From Treponema sp. (GTDB lineage: Bacteria; Spirochaetota; Spirochaetia; Treponematales; Breznakiellaceae), in assembly GCA_031257195.1 (NCBI GenBank), contig JAIRPD010000026.1:1-39686 (forward strand): a DNA stretch of 39,686 bases, in the 5' to 3' direction. Positions 25,834 through 33,186 of this stretch are shown piece after piece. The notes under the pieces are model-generated. The model was not told where the DNA came from. It made no database searches and saw only the letters and a list, made by a program, of their open reading frames with translations. The first letter of the stretch is position 1, and each line of letters opens with the position of its first letter. Both the position numbers and the translations under genes were made by a program.

Positions 25834-26934
25834 TTACCCGGCGTCCTTCCCGTAGCGGATCCGGGGGTCCACCAGGGCCAGGAGGATGTCCGAAAGGACC
25901 ATTCCCGCCAGGACCAGGGCGGAGATAAACATGATGTTGGCCAGCACCAGGTTCACGTCCTCCTGGGTAACCGCCTCGTACATAAGCCGCCCTATGCCGG
26001 GGTAGGCGAAGATGATCTCCAGGATCAGGGAACCGGAAAAGAGGCCCGCCAGGAGGTTGGCGCTGCCGGTGATGTAAGGGTTCAGGGTGTTGCGGAAGGC
26101 GTGGTGGAAGTATATCCGCCATTCCGCCACGCCCCGGCCCCGGAGGCTGGTGATGTAGGGCTGCCCCAGCTGGTCCAGCATGGTGGCCCGGATCATCCGC
26201 AGGGTTCCCCCAATTCCCCCCAGGAAGGCGGCCAGCAGGGGAAGGAAGATGTGGTGGGCGTAGGAGAGGACAAACTTCCCCGGGGCCTCGCCGAAAGGGA
26301 AGGGGGGGTAGGCGGTAACGGGGAAGAGTCCCGTAACGGAGGCGAAGAGCTGCAGCAGGATCAGCAGGAGGATTCCGGGAAAGGCGTGGAGGACCAGGGA
26401 AAAGAAGCTCACCGCCAGGTCCGCCCCGCCGCCGGCTTTGGTGGAAAAGTACACCCCCAGGATAAAGGAAAAGGCGGTGATAAGGACCAGGGAGATAAGG
26501 TTGAGGACCAGCGAGTTGGGAAGCCGGGCGGCGATGAGGAAGGACACCGGCGCCCGGGAGATAAGGCTGGTTCCCAGGTCGCCCTGGAGAAAGACCCGGT
26601 GAAGCCACCGGAAGTACTGGATGTAAAAGGGCTGGTCCAGGCCCAGGGCCTCGCGCTGGGCCTGGAACTGTTCCGGGTTAACCATTTCCCGGCCGCTTTG
26701 CATCCGTCCCTCGCGCTCGCTAAAGAGCCGCTGGGTCATTATCTGGTCCACCATGTCCCCCGGCGCCAGTTCCATGAGGCCGAAGACGGCGAATCCCAGG
26801 ATAAAGAGGGTCAGGATCATGGCGCCAAGACGGCCGGTGATGTAGGAGGCCAGGGGAGCTTTGCGCTTGAAGGCGTACAGGGGGGAGGCCAGGACCAGGA
26901 GGGGAGAGGCCGCCACGCGGGGGGAACGCTTCAT
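25834..26934 (-). CDS. Peptide/nickel-type ABC transporter permease (DppB/OppB-like)
   Basis: A 366-residue protein starting MKRSPRVAASP at 26934; the open frame extends much further upstream, but only as a shadow of the binding-protein gene. It has an N-terminal helix (LGAMILTLFILGFAVFGLMELAPGD), the DppB-typical periplasmic segment (EALGLDQPFYIQYFRWLHRVFLQGDLGTSL), and five further helices with the EAA loop (YITSLRGRGVAEWRIYFHHAFRNTLNPYIT). Its start codon overlaps the stop of the binding-protein gene (ATGA). The usual partners, a DppC-like permease and two ATPases, are not downstream, where only non-coding sequence and a tRNA occur. They may be encoded elsewhere, or the system is degenerate. 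Confidence 0.9.
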   Translation of the reverse strand: MKRSPRVAASPLLVLASPLYAFKRKAPLASYITGRLGAMILTLFILGFAVFGLMELAPGDMVDQIMTQRLFSEREGRMQSGREMVNPEQFQAQREALGLDQPFYIQYFRWLHRVFLQGDLGTSLISRAPVSFLIAARLPNSLVLNLISLVLITAFSFILGVYFSTKAGGGADLAVSFFSLVLHAFPGILLLILLQLFASVTGLFPVTAYPPFPFGEAPGKFVLSYAHHIFLPLLAAFLGGIGGTLRMIRATMLDQLGQPYITSLRGRGVAEWRIYFHHAFRNTLNPYITGSANLLAGLFSGSLILEIIFAYPGIGRLMYEAVTQEDVNLVLANIMFISALVLAGMVLSDILLALVDPRIRYGKDAG

Positions 26935-28802
26935 GGGGCCCCCCGCTCCGCGAGGAACACGTAGTTCAGTTCCGCGCCCTGGAGGTTGTCGAAGTACACG
27001 TTGGAAAAATCCCAGCGCCGGCGGAGGGCGAAAAAGCCCCGGGTCCGGAAGAGGGAGATGATCGGGCACTGCTCGATGATAATACTCTGGAACTCGTCCC
27101 ATATCGCTTTGGCCTTGGCCTTGTCGATGGTGTAACAACCCTCGTTGTAAAGGTAGTCCACCCGGGCTTCCCAGTCCGTGGCCGGGCTTGGCTGGTTGGG
27201 GTACCACGCGTGGAGGTTCCCCGAGGAAGGCCAGACATTGCTTCCCTGGGAGGGGAAGATGTTGGCCCCCCCAAAGCCCATGAGCATGGAGTCCCACTCA
27301 AAGGTGGTAAACAGGGCCTCCACCATCTTTTGGAAGTCCACCACCCGGATATTTACCTTGATCCCCGCCTTGGAAAGCTCGTCCATAATAATGGAGGCGA
27401 TGTCGTTGTTTACCGCGCTTTCCGACCGGATCACCAGGTCGAACTCCACGGGGTTTTCTTTTATGTCCAAAAGGCGGCCCCCCCGCAGCTTGAACCCCGC
27501 GGACTCCAGCAGCGCCATGGCCCGGTTTGGATCGTAGAGGTAGCCGTTGGTTATCGCCGGGTTGTGAAAGGGGTTGGGTTCGGGGAAGAAGTCCAGCTTG
27601 GGTTCCGCCAGGCCCCGGTATACCTGGGCGATGATCCGGTCCCGGTTGAGGAGGCAGCTCATGGCCTGGCGGAATTCCCTGGTGGTGAACCAGCGGTACT
27701 TGGGGGTCTCCTTCCATTGGGGGTTTTGATTAAAGGTCCAGAACGCCGCCCCCAGGCTTCCCTCGGCGTTAAAGACCGCGTACTCCGGGTTTTCTTTGGT
27801 AACCAGCTCGTCCAGGTCCTCGGGCCGGGGAACATAGGAATCGCTTTCCCCGTTTTTAAAAAGCAGGAACTGGGTGTTTTCCTCCGGGATGATCCGGATA
27901 ATTTCCTCGTCGCAGTAGGGGATGGAAAGACCCTGGGCGTCTTTTCTCCAGTAATCCCCGTTCCGCTTAAAGACCAGCCGCTGTCCCGCGGTGTACTCCG
28001 TGAGGAACCATTTTCCCATGGAGGGAATGGTTTGGGGGTCCGTTTGAACCCCGTAGAGGTTCAGCACCGCCTCCACCCCGCCGGACCGTTTGGCCGGCTC
28101 GTAGACGTGCCGGGGACCAAAGTCCATGTTAGTGGCCAGGATGGGGTCCGCCACAATCCGGGGAAAGTGGAACACAAAGCGCCGGTCATCGAGTTTTTCT
28201 ATGGTTACCCGGCCCTCGCTCCCGTCTTCCAGGGTAAGGAACTGCTGGTAATAGCCGGAACTTTGACATTCCGGGTCTCCGGAGATCTCATTGTACCAGA
28301 AAACCACGTCGTCGCTGGTTACCTTGACCCGGCGGTTCGCGTTGTAGTAGCTCCAGTACAGGTCGTCCCGGAGGGTGTAGATCACGTCCAGCTTTCCCGC
28401 CTCCCCGTAGACCTTTACCTCCGCGGCGGCGGCGCGGGGTTCCCATTCCCTGGTAAGGGGATTGTAGTCGATCAGGTAATCGGTAAGGCTGGAGACAATG
28501 GAGCTGGTGGCGCTGTCCTTTTCGGCGATCAGGTGGTTGAAGCTCTTGGGGTCGCTGGTGATCACCGAAGTCCAGGTTCCCCCCCGGCGGCCGGGGACAA
28601 AGTCCTCCCCCCGGTAGGGCTTGAACTCGGTCTTGGCCAGCAGCGCCGGAAGTCCCGCGGCCGCGGCGGCGTTGTACTCCTCCAGGGAAACCTCCTCCCG
28701 GGAACAGGAAACCATGAGGGCGGCAAAGACGGCGGCGGTGAGGAAGATCGCCTGGGCGGCCGGAAGGGGCGCCGCGATTCGCGGGAAAAACCGGGTTTTC
28801 AT
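26931..28802 (-). CDS. Peptide ABC transporter substrate-binding lipoprotein (SBP_bac_5)
   Basis: A 623-residue lipoprotein (signal ending FAALMVSC). Family-5 features are plain: WTSVITSDPKSFNHLIAEKDSATSSIVSSL, YDYNPLTREWEPRAA-like segment, VTSDDVVFWYNEI, and WFTTREFRQAMSCLLNRDRI. It should bind oligopeptides or related solutes on the periplasmic side of the inner membrane. The ATG at 28802 has no ribosome-binding site, and TATACT ends 6 bases before it, so the transcript seems leaderless. Translation of the DppB-like gene is coupled to it. Long (about 600 residues) members of this family occur widely in spirochetes. Ligand unknown. Confidence 0.9.
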   Translation of the reverse strand: MKTRFFPRIAAPLPAAQAIFLTAAVFAALMVSCSREEVSLEEYNAAAAAGLPALLAKTEFKPYRGEDFVPGRRGGTWTSVITSDPKSFNHLIAEKDSATSSIVSSLTDYLIDYNPLTREWEPRAAAAEVKVYGEAGKLDVIYTLRDDLYWSYYNANRRVKVTSDDVVFWYNEISGDPECQSSGYYQQFLTLEDGSEGRVTIEKLDDRRFVFHFPRIVADPILATNMDFGPRHVYEPAKRSGGVEAVLNLYGVQTDPQTIPSMGKWFLTEYTAGQRLVFKRNGDYWRKDAQGLSIPYCDEEIIRIIPEENTQFLLFKNGESDSYVPRPEDLDELVTKENPEYAVFNAEGSLGAAFWTFNQNPQWKETPKYRWFTTREFRQAMSCLLNRDRIIAQVYRGLAEPKLDFFPEPNPFHNPAITNGYLYDPNRAMALLESAGFKLRGGRLLDIKENPVEFDLVIRSESAVNNDIASIIMDELSKAGIKVNIRVVDFQKMVEALFTTFEWDSMLMGFGGANIFPSQGSNVWPSSGNLHAWYPNQPSPATDWEARVDYLYNEGCYTIDKAKAKAIWDEFQSIIIEQCPIISLFRTRGFFALRRRWDFSNVYFDNLQGAELNYVFLAERGAP

Positions 28803-28808
28803 GGAGGA

Positions 28809-28814
28809 AGTATA
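28809..28814 (-). promoter_or_regulatory. -10 element of the peptide-binding protein gene (leaderless spacing)
   Basis: TATACT on the minus strand (28814-28809), 6 bases before the ATG at 28802. The -35 region is poor (TTTTCC at a 17-base spacing). Confidence 0.5.
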
Positions 28815-28928
28815 ACGGATTTTGGGGGACGGGAAAAGGCCGCGCCCCAGCGTCTATAGACCGCGCCGGAGCGCCTTTACCGGAAAAGGGAAACGGTGTA
28901 CACTGGGGTCTGTTCTGGAGGTGAAGAC

Positions 28929-29549
28929 ATGAACAACTATTTACCGGGCAACCTGTATATCAACACGGCGGATTATTATGACTACGACAACCGGGAAATC
29001 ATAAAAGACGATTTGGAGTTTTATGTTGAATACGCCCGCCGGACAAAGGGCGCTATCCTTGAATTGGCCAGCGGCACCGGCCGGGTTTCGCTCTATGTGG
29101 CCGAAAAAACAGGCCGGAACCTGGAATGTCTGGAACTTTCCGAAGCCATGGTAAAACGGTTTCAACATAAACTGGAAACAACCCACCGGCGGCTGCGGGA
29201 ACGCGTTAATGTCCATATCGGGGATATGTCGGATTTTAAATTCAAGGAACGGTTTGAATACATCATCATACCCTGGAGGGCGCTGCAGTACCTTCCCGAA
29301 CAGGAACAGACCATCAAATGCCTTTCCCGCGTGCGCGAACATTTGGCCGGTAACGGCGTTTTTATTTTTGATATTTTTAAGCCCCGGACCTATGATGAAA
29401 AATGGCTTGGCAGGGAAGATGTTTCCTATGACATTACGGTCAATGGCAGGCGCATAATCCGTTCAACGGTAAATTATGCCGCGGACACGGTAAAGAAAAC
29501 TATCCAGTACAAAAGTCGGTACAGGATAATGGGGGGGGGGGTGAAATAA
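28929..29549 (+). CDS. Class I SAM-dependent methyltransferase, frameshifted at a G tract
   Basis: In the sequence as given this frame ends after 206 residues, with RIMGGGVK and stop. It has the SAM-binding motif AILELASGTGRVSLYVAEK, motif II LECLELSEAMVKRF and the acidic post-II segment NVHIGDMSDFKF, so the Rossmann core is complete. ATG 28929 is chosen because GGAGGTG lies 7 bases upstream; the open frame begins earlier at 28896. The sequence hits 11 consecutive G (29531-29541) just before the stop. Adding one G or removing two would join it to the C-terminal frame at 29543-29710. The substrate is unknown; small-molecule methyltransferases often look like this. Confidence 0.75.
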   Translation: MNNYLPGNLYINTADYYDYDNREIIKDDLEFYVEYARRTKGAILELASGTGRVSLYVAEKTGRNLECLELSEAMVKRFQHKLETTHRRLRERVNVHIGDMSDFKFKERFEYIIIPWRALQYLPEQEQTIKCLSRVREHLAGNGVFIFDIFKPRTYDEKWLGREDVSYDITVNGRRIIRSTVNYAADTVKKTIQYKSRYRIMGGGVK

Positions 29550-29710
29550 TAAAAGAGGATCTATTGACCTACAAGTACTATGAATACGATGAAATGGCGG
29601 AAATACTAACATCCCTGGGATTTACGATACAGGATGTCTACGGATATTATGACAAACGGGCGGTAAAGGACGGGGATGAAATGATCTTTGTGTGTGGGAA
29701 AGGCCGGTAA
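29543..29710 (+). pseudogene. C-terminal part of the methyltransferase in the shifted frame
   Basis: From GAA at 29543 the frame reads EIIKEDLLTYKYYEYDEMAE, then ILTSLGFTIQDVYGYYDKRA, then VKDGDEMIFVCGKGR and TAA at 29708-29710. This is the standard C terminus of such methyltransferases (Tyr-rich turn, L-x-x-x-GF, EMIFVC strand). It has no start of its own. It is therefore the tail of the gene at 28929, separated by the G-tract frameshift, either true (phase-variable or pseudogene) or a sequencing artefact. Confidence 0.75.
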
Positions 29711-29753
29711 ACCGCCCGCGCCGGGAAGCGCGGTTGTGGGCCCGCGCCCGGCG

Positions 29754-30626
29754 TTACGTTGGTCCGCGGCCCTGGTCGATGGCCGCGAGGATCCGCCGTT
29801 TGAGGGCGGCGAATTCCGGGGTAAGGGAAAATTCCTCGCCCCGGGGCCGTTTTGTTTCTATCGTAAAAACGGCGCTTATCGTCCCCGGCCCCGGGCGGCC
29901 CGGTTTCGCGGTCAGGATGTACACCCTGTCGGAAAGGATCAGGGCCTCCTCCACATCGTGGGTGATGAACACCCCCGAAAGGTTTCCGCTCCCCAGGGGG
30001 GAGGCGGCGGAACGCGCGATGTCCTGGAACCAGCCCCGCATGGTCCGGCGGGTAAGGGCGTCCAGGGCGGAGAAGGGCTCGTCCAGGAGGATCACTGGGC
30101 CCCGCCGGGCCTCCGCCGTTCCCCCCGGCCCGGGGGCCGCGCATTGCAGGCAGGCCCGGAGCAGGGCCGCTCGCTGCCGCATCCCCCCGGAAAGCTGGCG
30201 GGGGTACTTTTTTTCGCACCCCCCCAGGCCAAAGGCGGGAAAGAAGGAGGAGGCGTAGTCCCGCGCGGCCTTTTTTTTCATCCCCCGGATGACCAGGGGA
30301 AGAATCGCGTTGTCCAGCGCGGTCCGGTACTCCAGAAGCAGGTCCCGCTGCATCATGTAGCTTACCCTGCCCGACTGGCCGGTAATATCCTCCCCGTTCA
30401 GGTATATCCGCCCCCCGTCGGGCTGGTCGACCCCCGCCAGGACGTTGAACAGGGTGGTCTTCCCCGCGCCGGAGGGACCCAGGAGGGAGATAAGCCCCCC
30501 CCGTTCCAGGTCCAGGTTTATCCCGCTTACCACCGGCGTTCCCTCGTAGGTTTTCACGATGTCCCGGCAGGAAAAAACGGCGGTCCCCCCCAATCCCCCG
30601 GGGGGCGATGTTTCAGCGCCGGTCAT
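29754..30626 (-). CDS. thiZ: ABC transporter ATP-binding protein of a thiamine-precursor importer
   Basis: A 290-residue ATPase of the nitrate/sulfonate/taurine group: Walker A GPSGAGKTTLFNV, signature LSGGMRQRAALLRA, Walker B VILLDEPFSALDAL, switch VFITHDVEEA. ATG 30626 overlaps the TGA stop of the binding-protein gene by one base (TGATG); the longer frame runs inside that gene. It is the fourth gene of the riboswitch-controlled operon. The symbol follows the ThiXYZ convention and rests on context. A Pro/Gly-rich insert (AAPGPGGTAEARRGP) between the signature and Walker B is unusual and may be loop expansion. Confidence 0.85.
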   Translation of the reverse strand: MTGAETSPPGGLGGTAVFSCRDIVKTYEGTPVVSGINLDLERGGLISLLGPSGAGKTTLFNVLAGVDQPDGGRIYLNGEDITGQSGRVSYMMQRDLLLEYRTALDNAILPLVIRGMKKKAARDYASSFFPAFGLGGCEKKYPRQLSGGMRQRAALLRACLQCAAPGPGGTAEARRGPVILLDEPFSALDALTRRTMRGWFQDIARSAASPLGSGNLSGVFITHDVEEALILSDRVYILTAKPGRPGPGTISAVFTIETKRPRGEEFSLTPEFAALKRRILAAIDQGRGPT

Positions 30627-31639
30627 CACTCTGGCAGGTACTCGTTGGTAAAGCCCCCGGCGCCTATGTCCGTTTCCAGAAGCCCCCGGCTGTACATCCA
30701 CCGGTAGAAGCCCCCCCAGCGGGCGCCGTCGATTTCCCCCCACCGGGGGGCGTCCCCCCGGTAACGGCCCGCCAGCCAGTCCTGGCTGCGCCGGACCAAT
30801 TCCCCGTCCAGTTCCGGGGCGTACTTGAGGAGGATCTCCGCCGCCTCCCGGGGGTTTTCTATGGCGAAGTTGTAGCCCCGGCTGAGGGCCCGCATAAAAC
30901 GCCGGGCGGTTTCGGAATGGGCCGCGGCCCAGCCGTTGTTGATCACGATCACCGGGGTATAGAAATCCAGGGCGGGGTTGATCGTCCCCAGGTCCAGGTA
31001 GTCTATCGCCGTACCCCGTACATCCGCGGCCACCCCGTCCCAGGCGTAGTAGATCCACACCGAGTCCACGTCGGTCTCCAGGGCGGAAAAGGCGTCGGCG
31101 GCCATATTGGGAACCATCGTTACCCGGGAAAAATTCCCGCCGTCGCTTTCCACAATGTCCTGGATCACCGCCTGAACCAGGGGGGTCCCCCAGGAGGCGA
31201 ACCGTTTTCCCGCCAGGTCCCGGGGCCGGCGGATTCCGGCGCTTTTAAGGGACATCAACCCCGAGGTATTGTGGCTGATAATCGCCGCCGCCGCGGTAAC
31301 CGGCAGGGGGCTGCCGGAGGCGATGGCGGGTCCCAGGGATTCCTGGAAGTCCACGGCGAATTCCGCCCGCCCCGAGGCCAGCAGCACCAGGGCCCCGTCT
31401 TCCGGGGGGGTAAGGATCTCCACCTCAAGCCCCTCCCCGGCGAACCAGCCCTTATCCTGGGCGGCGTAGATCCCCGTGTGGTTTGTGTTGGGCGTCCAGT
31501 CCAGCACGATCCGGACCTTCTCCGTTCCCCCCGTTTCCGCGCCGGGGCCCTTGCCCCGCCCCCCGCAGCCGGCCAGGGCCGTTACCGCCGCCCCCAGCGC
31601 CAGCGCCGCCCCCAGGGCGACCATGTTTTTTCTTGTCAT
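30626..31639 (-). CDS. thiY: Thiamine pyrimidine precursor-binding lipoprotein (NMT1/THI5-like)
   Basis: A 337-residue lipoprotein (signal ending VTALAGC). The opening of the mature part, VRIVLDWTPNTNHTGIYAAQDKGWF, is the hallmark of NMT1/THI5-like proteins such as ThiY, which bind formylaminopyrimidine or related HMP precursors. Further NMT1 features are GRAEFAVDFQESLGPAIASG and TPLVQAVIQDIVESDGG. The TPP riboswitch upstream of the operon supports this assignment. It lies 12 bases after the permease gene, with AAGGA about 9 bases before the ATG, and overlaps the ATPase gene by one base. Confidence 0.88.
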   Translation of the reverse strand: MTRKNMVALGAALALGAAVTALAGCGGRGKGPGAETGGTEKVRIVLDWTPNTNHTGIYAAQDKGWFAGEGLEVEILTPPEDGALVLLASGRAEFAVDFQESLGPAIASGSPLPVTAAAAIISHNTSGLMSLKSAGIRRPRDLAGKRFASWGTPLVQAVIQDIVESDGGNFSRVTMVPNMAADAFSALETDVDSVWIYYAWDGVAADVRGTAIDYLDLGTINPALDFYTPVIVINNGWAAAHSETARRFMRALSRGYNFAIENPREAAEILLKYAPELDGELVRRSQDWLAGRYRGDAPRWGEIDGARWGGFYRWMYSRGLLETDIGAGGFTNEYLPE

Positions 31640-31651
31640 TCGCGTTCATCC

Positions 31652-32410
31652 TTATTGTTTTTTCCAGGGCGTCGCCGCCCGCTCGATTAGATCTACCAGC
31701 TTTATAAGTCCCAGGCTCAACAGGGACACCACAATGATGGCGGCGAACATCCTGTCGAAGGAGTAGGATTTCCGGACCCGGATCATGTACACCCCCAGTC
31801 CCGCGTCGCCGCCCAGCCATTCGGAGATCACCGCCCCAATGATGGAGTAGGAGGCGGAGATCCGCAGGCCGGAAAAAAAGGCCGGCAGGCTTTGGGGAAC
31901 CTTGATGTAGCGGTACAGCTGGACCCGGTTCGCCCCCATGGATTTGAGGAGCCGCAGCTCGTCGGCCCCGGCCTGGGAAAAGGCCCCCAGGAGCCCCACC
32001 GTTAAGGGGAAGAAACAGGTTAGGAATACCAGGGCCGCCTTTGGCGCGGCGCCGTAGCCCATCCACAGGATCAAGAGGGGCGCCAGGGCGATGGCGGGCA
32101 TGGTTTGGGTCAAGGTGAGGAGGGGGCCAACTGTTTCTTTAAGGAAGGGGCTCGCGTCCATCAGCACCGCAAGGACAAAGGAAACGGCCAGCGCCAGGGC
32201 CAGCCCCGCCGCCGCTTCCTCCAGGGTGCGGAGGAGGTGCCCCGCCAGCAGGGGGGCGTCCCCGGCCCCGGCCAGGGCTACCTGGACGGGACTGGGCAGC
32301 ATATAGCTCGGCACAAGACCGGCGGCGCTTACCCCCTGCCAAAGCAGGATCAGGGCCAGGGCCAGCCCCGCCGCCCCCGCCCGCCCGGAAAGCCTATGCC
32401 CCGCCGTCAC
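31652..32410 (-). CDS. thiX: ABC transporter permease of the thiamine-precursor importer
   Basis: A 252-residue inner-membrane protein with about six helices and the EAA loop ELRLLKSMGANRVQLYRYIKVPQSLPAFFSG, as in SsuC/TauC/ThiX permeases. The N terminus is ALILLWQGVSAAGLVPSYMLPSP, and SEWLGGDAGLGVYMIRVRKSYSFDRMFAAI is conserved near the C terminus. The start is GTG at 32410, overlapping the end of the thiamine-binding protein gene by 17 bases, with AGGA about 9 bases upstream. It works with ThiY and ThiZ homologues encoded next. Confidence 0.86.
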   Translation of the reverse strand: MTAGHRLSGRAGAAGLALALILLWQGVSAAGLVPSYMLPSPVQVALAGAGDAPLLAGHLLRTLEEAAAGLALALAVSFVLAVLMDASPFLKETVGPLLTLTQTMPAIALAPLLILWMGYGAAPKAALVFLTCFFPLTVGLLGAFSQAGADELRLLKSMGANRVQLYRYIKVPQSLPAFFSGLRISASYSIIGAVISEWLGGDAGLGVYMIRVRKSYSFDRMFAAIIVVSLLSLGLIKLVDLIERAATPWKKQ

Positions 32411-32780
32411 GGGCGGCGTCCTGGAGATGATGTTTAGCCACCTTTTTTTCGATGGACCAGACCCCTCCGCGGGGGTTATAGACCCACTTCATGTAGGTGG
32501 AAACCGATTCAGCCCCTTCCCGGAGGCAAATAAGCTGGGCCTCCCGGGCGATTTCGCAGAGCCGATCGAAACTGCCCTCCACGGTGGTTTCGAAGGGTCC
32601 CACAAAGGTGGTGAGCCCCGAGCCCTTGATATAGGCGATCACGGCGTCCACCACCCGGATCAGCTCTTCCCCGTCTCCCGCGATTTTGGGCAGCACCTGG
32701 ATCGCCAGGCTTGCCTCGGGGGGAGAGTTCCCCCCCGCCCCATCCTTTTGACAGCCCCCTTCGGGCCGCGCTAAAACCAT
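32394..32780 (-). CDS. Thiamine-binding protein, MTH1187/YkoF-like
   Basis: A 128-residue protein (ASLAIQVLPKIAGDGEELIRVVDAVIAYIKGSGLTTFVGPFETTVEGSFDRLCEIAREAQ...). The ferredoxin-like fold with G-P-F-E-T-T-V-E-G is typical of the MTH1187 family (DUF77), cytoplasmic proteins found with thiamine genes and able to bind thiamine or HMP. The frame is open far upstream through the riboswitch, but ATG 32780 is chosen because GGAGG lies 5-6 bases before it and it follows the terminator. It is the first gene of the TPP-controlled operon and may act as a cytoplasmic carrier or sensor. Confidence 0.85.
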   Translation of the reverse strand: MVLARPEGGCQKDGAGGNSPPEASLAIQVLPKIAGDGEELIRVVDAVIAYIKGSGLTTFVGPFETTVEGSFDRLCEIAREAQLICLREGAESVSTYMKWVYNPRGGVWSIEKKVAKHHLQDAARDGGA

Positions 32781-32805
32781 ACAGGCCTCCTTCGCGCCGC
32801 GGCAA

Positions 32806-32830
32806 ATAAAAACCCTCCCGGCGGGGAGGG
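32806..32830 (-). terminator. Riboswitch-associated intrinsic terminator
   Basis: On the minus strand CCCTCCC (32830-32824 complement) and GGGAGGG (32819-32813 complement) pair around a CGCC loop, followed by TTTTTATTTG. It lies between the TPP aptamer and the first gene, the expected place for a regulated terminator. A second GC-rich inverted stretch at 32836-32858 could act as antiterminator. Confidence 0.85.
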
Positions 32831-32864
32831 CTTTACGGCGGCGCGGCGCGACGCCGCCCGTGAC

Positions 32865-33003
32865 ATTCCCTCCGCCGGCATTACCCGGATCAGGTTCAAG
32901 GGTTTTAAGCGTACGGAAAACAACGTTTCCAGGCCGCCTACTCTCAGCCGGGACCGCCGCGGGAACCATCAGGAACCGCGCGGGCCTACCCAGCACCCCA
33001 CTG
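32865..33003 (-). ncRNA. TPP riboswitch (Thi-box)
   Basis: The minus strand contains the conserved Thi-box parts in order: GTGGGGTGCTGGG, then GGCTGAGAGTAGG, then ACCCTTGAACCTGATCCGGG followed by TAATGCCGGCGGAGGGAA. CTGAGA binds the pyrimidine and the later core binds the pyrophosphate. A variable P3 extension contains an insert around GGCCTGGAAACGTTG. It precedes a terminator and a thiamine-precursor transport operon, so it should be an OFF switch: TPP promotes termination. Confidence 0.96.
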
Positions 33004-33009
33004 TCTTCT

Positions 33010-33038
33010 AGTATAACCAAGGGGATAAAAACCGTCAA
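33010..33038 (-). promoter_or_regulatory. Promoter of the TPP-regulated operon
   Basis: Minus strand: -35 TTGACG (33038-33033), 17-base spacer, -10 TATACT (33015-33010). The predicted start, near 33003, is the first stem of the riboswitch. Confidence 0.8.
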
Positions 33039-33186
33039 GGGCCCCCGGAGTTTTTGTGGAACCCCCGGCCCCTCAACACCGCCGGGTCGTCCCCGGCCTG
33101 TTCCGCCGTGTTTCTAACCACGGCCGGGTTGTTTCCGGCAGGGATACGCCGGGATGAGCCGGGGGGACCTCCACCGGGTCGCGAAA

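Noticed and set aside
25834-27297. 487-residue permease starting at 27297
   Set aside because: The first 121 residues are a shadow of the binding-protein gene; the true start is the ATG at 26934 overlapping the upstream stop.
27210-28859. 549-residue plus-strand open frame opposite the peptide-binding protein
   Set aside because: Antisense shadow produced by high third-position GC; the opposite strand encodes a clear family-5 binding protein.
32394-33038. 214-residue protein starting at 33038
   Set aside because: Its first part translates the TPP riboswitch and terminator; the ATG at 32780 has the ribosome-binding site.
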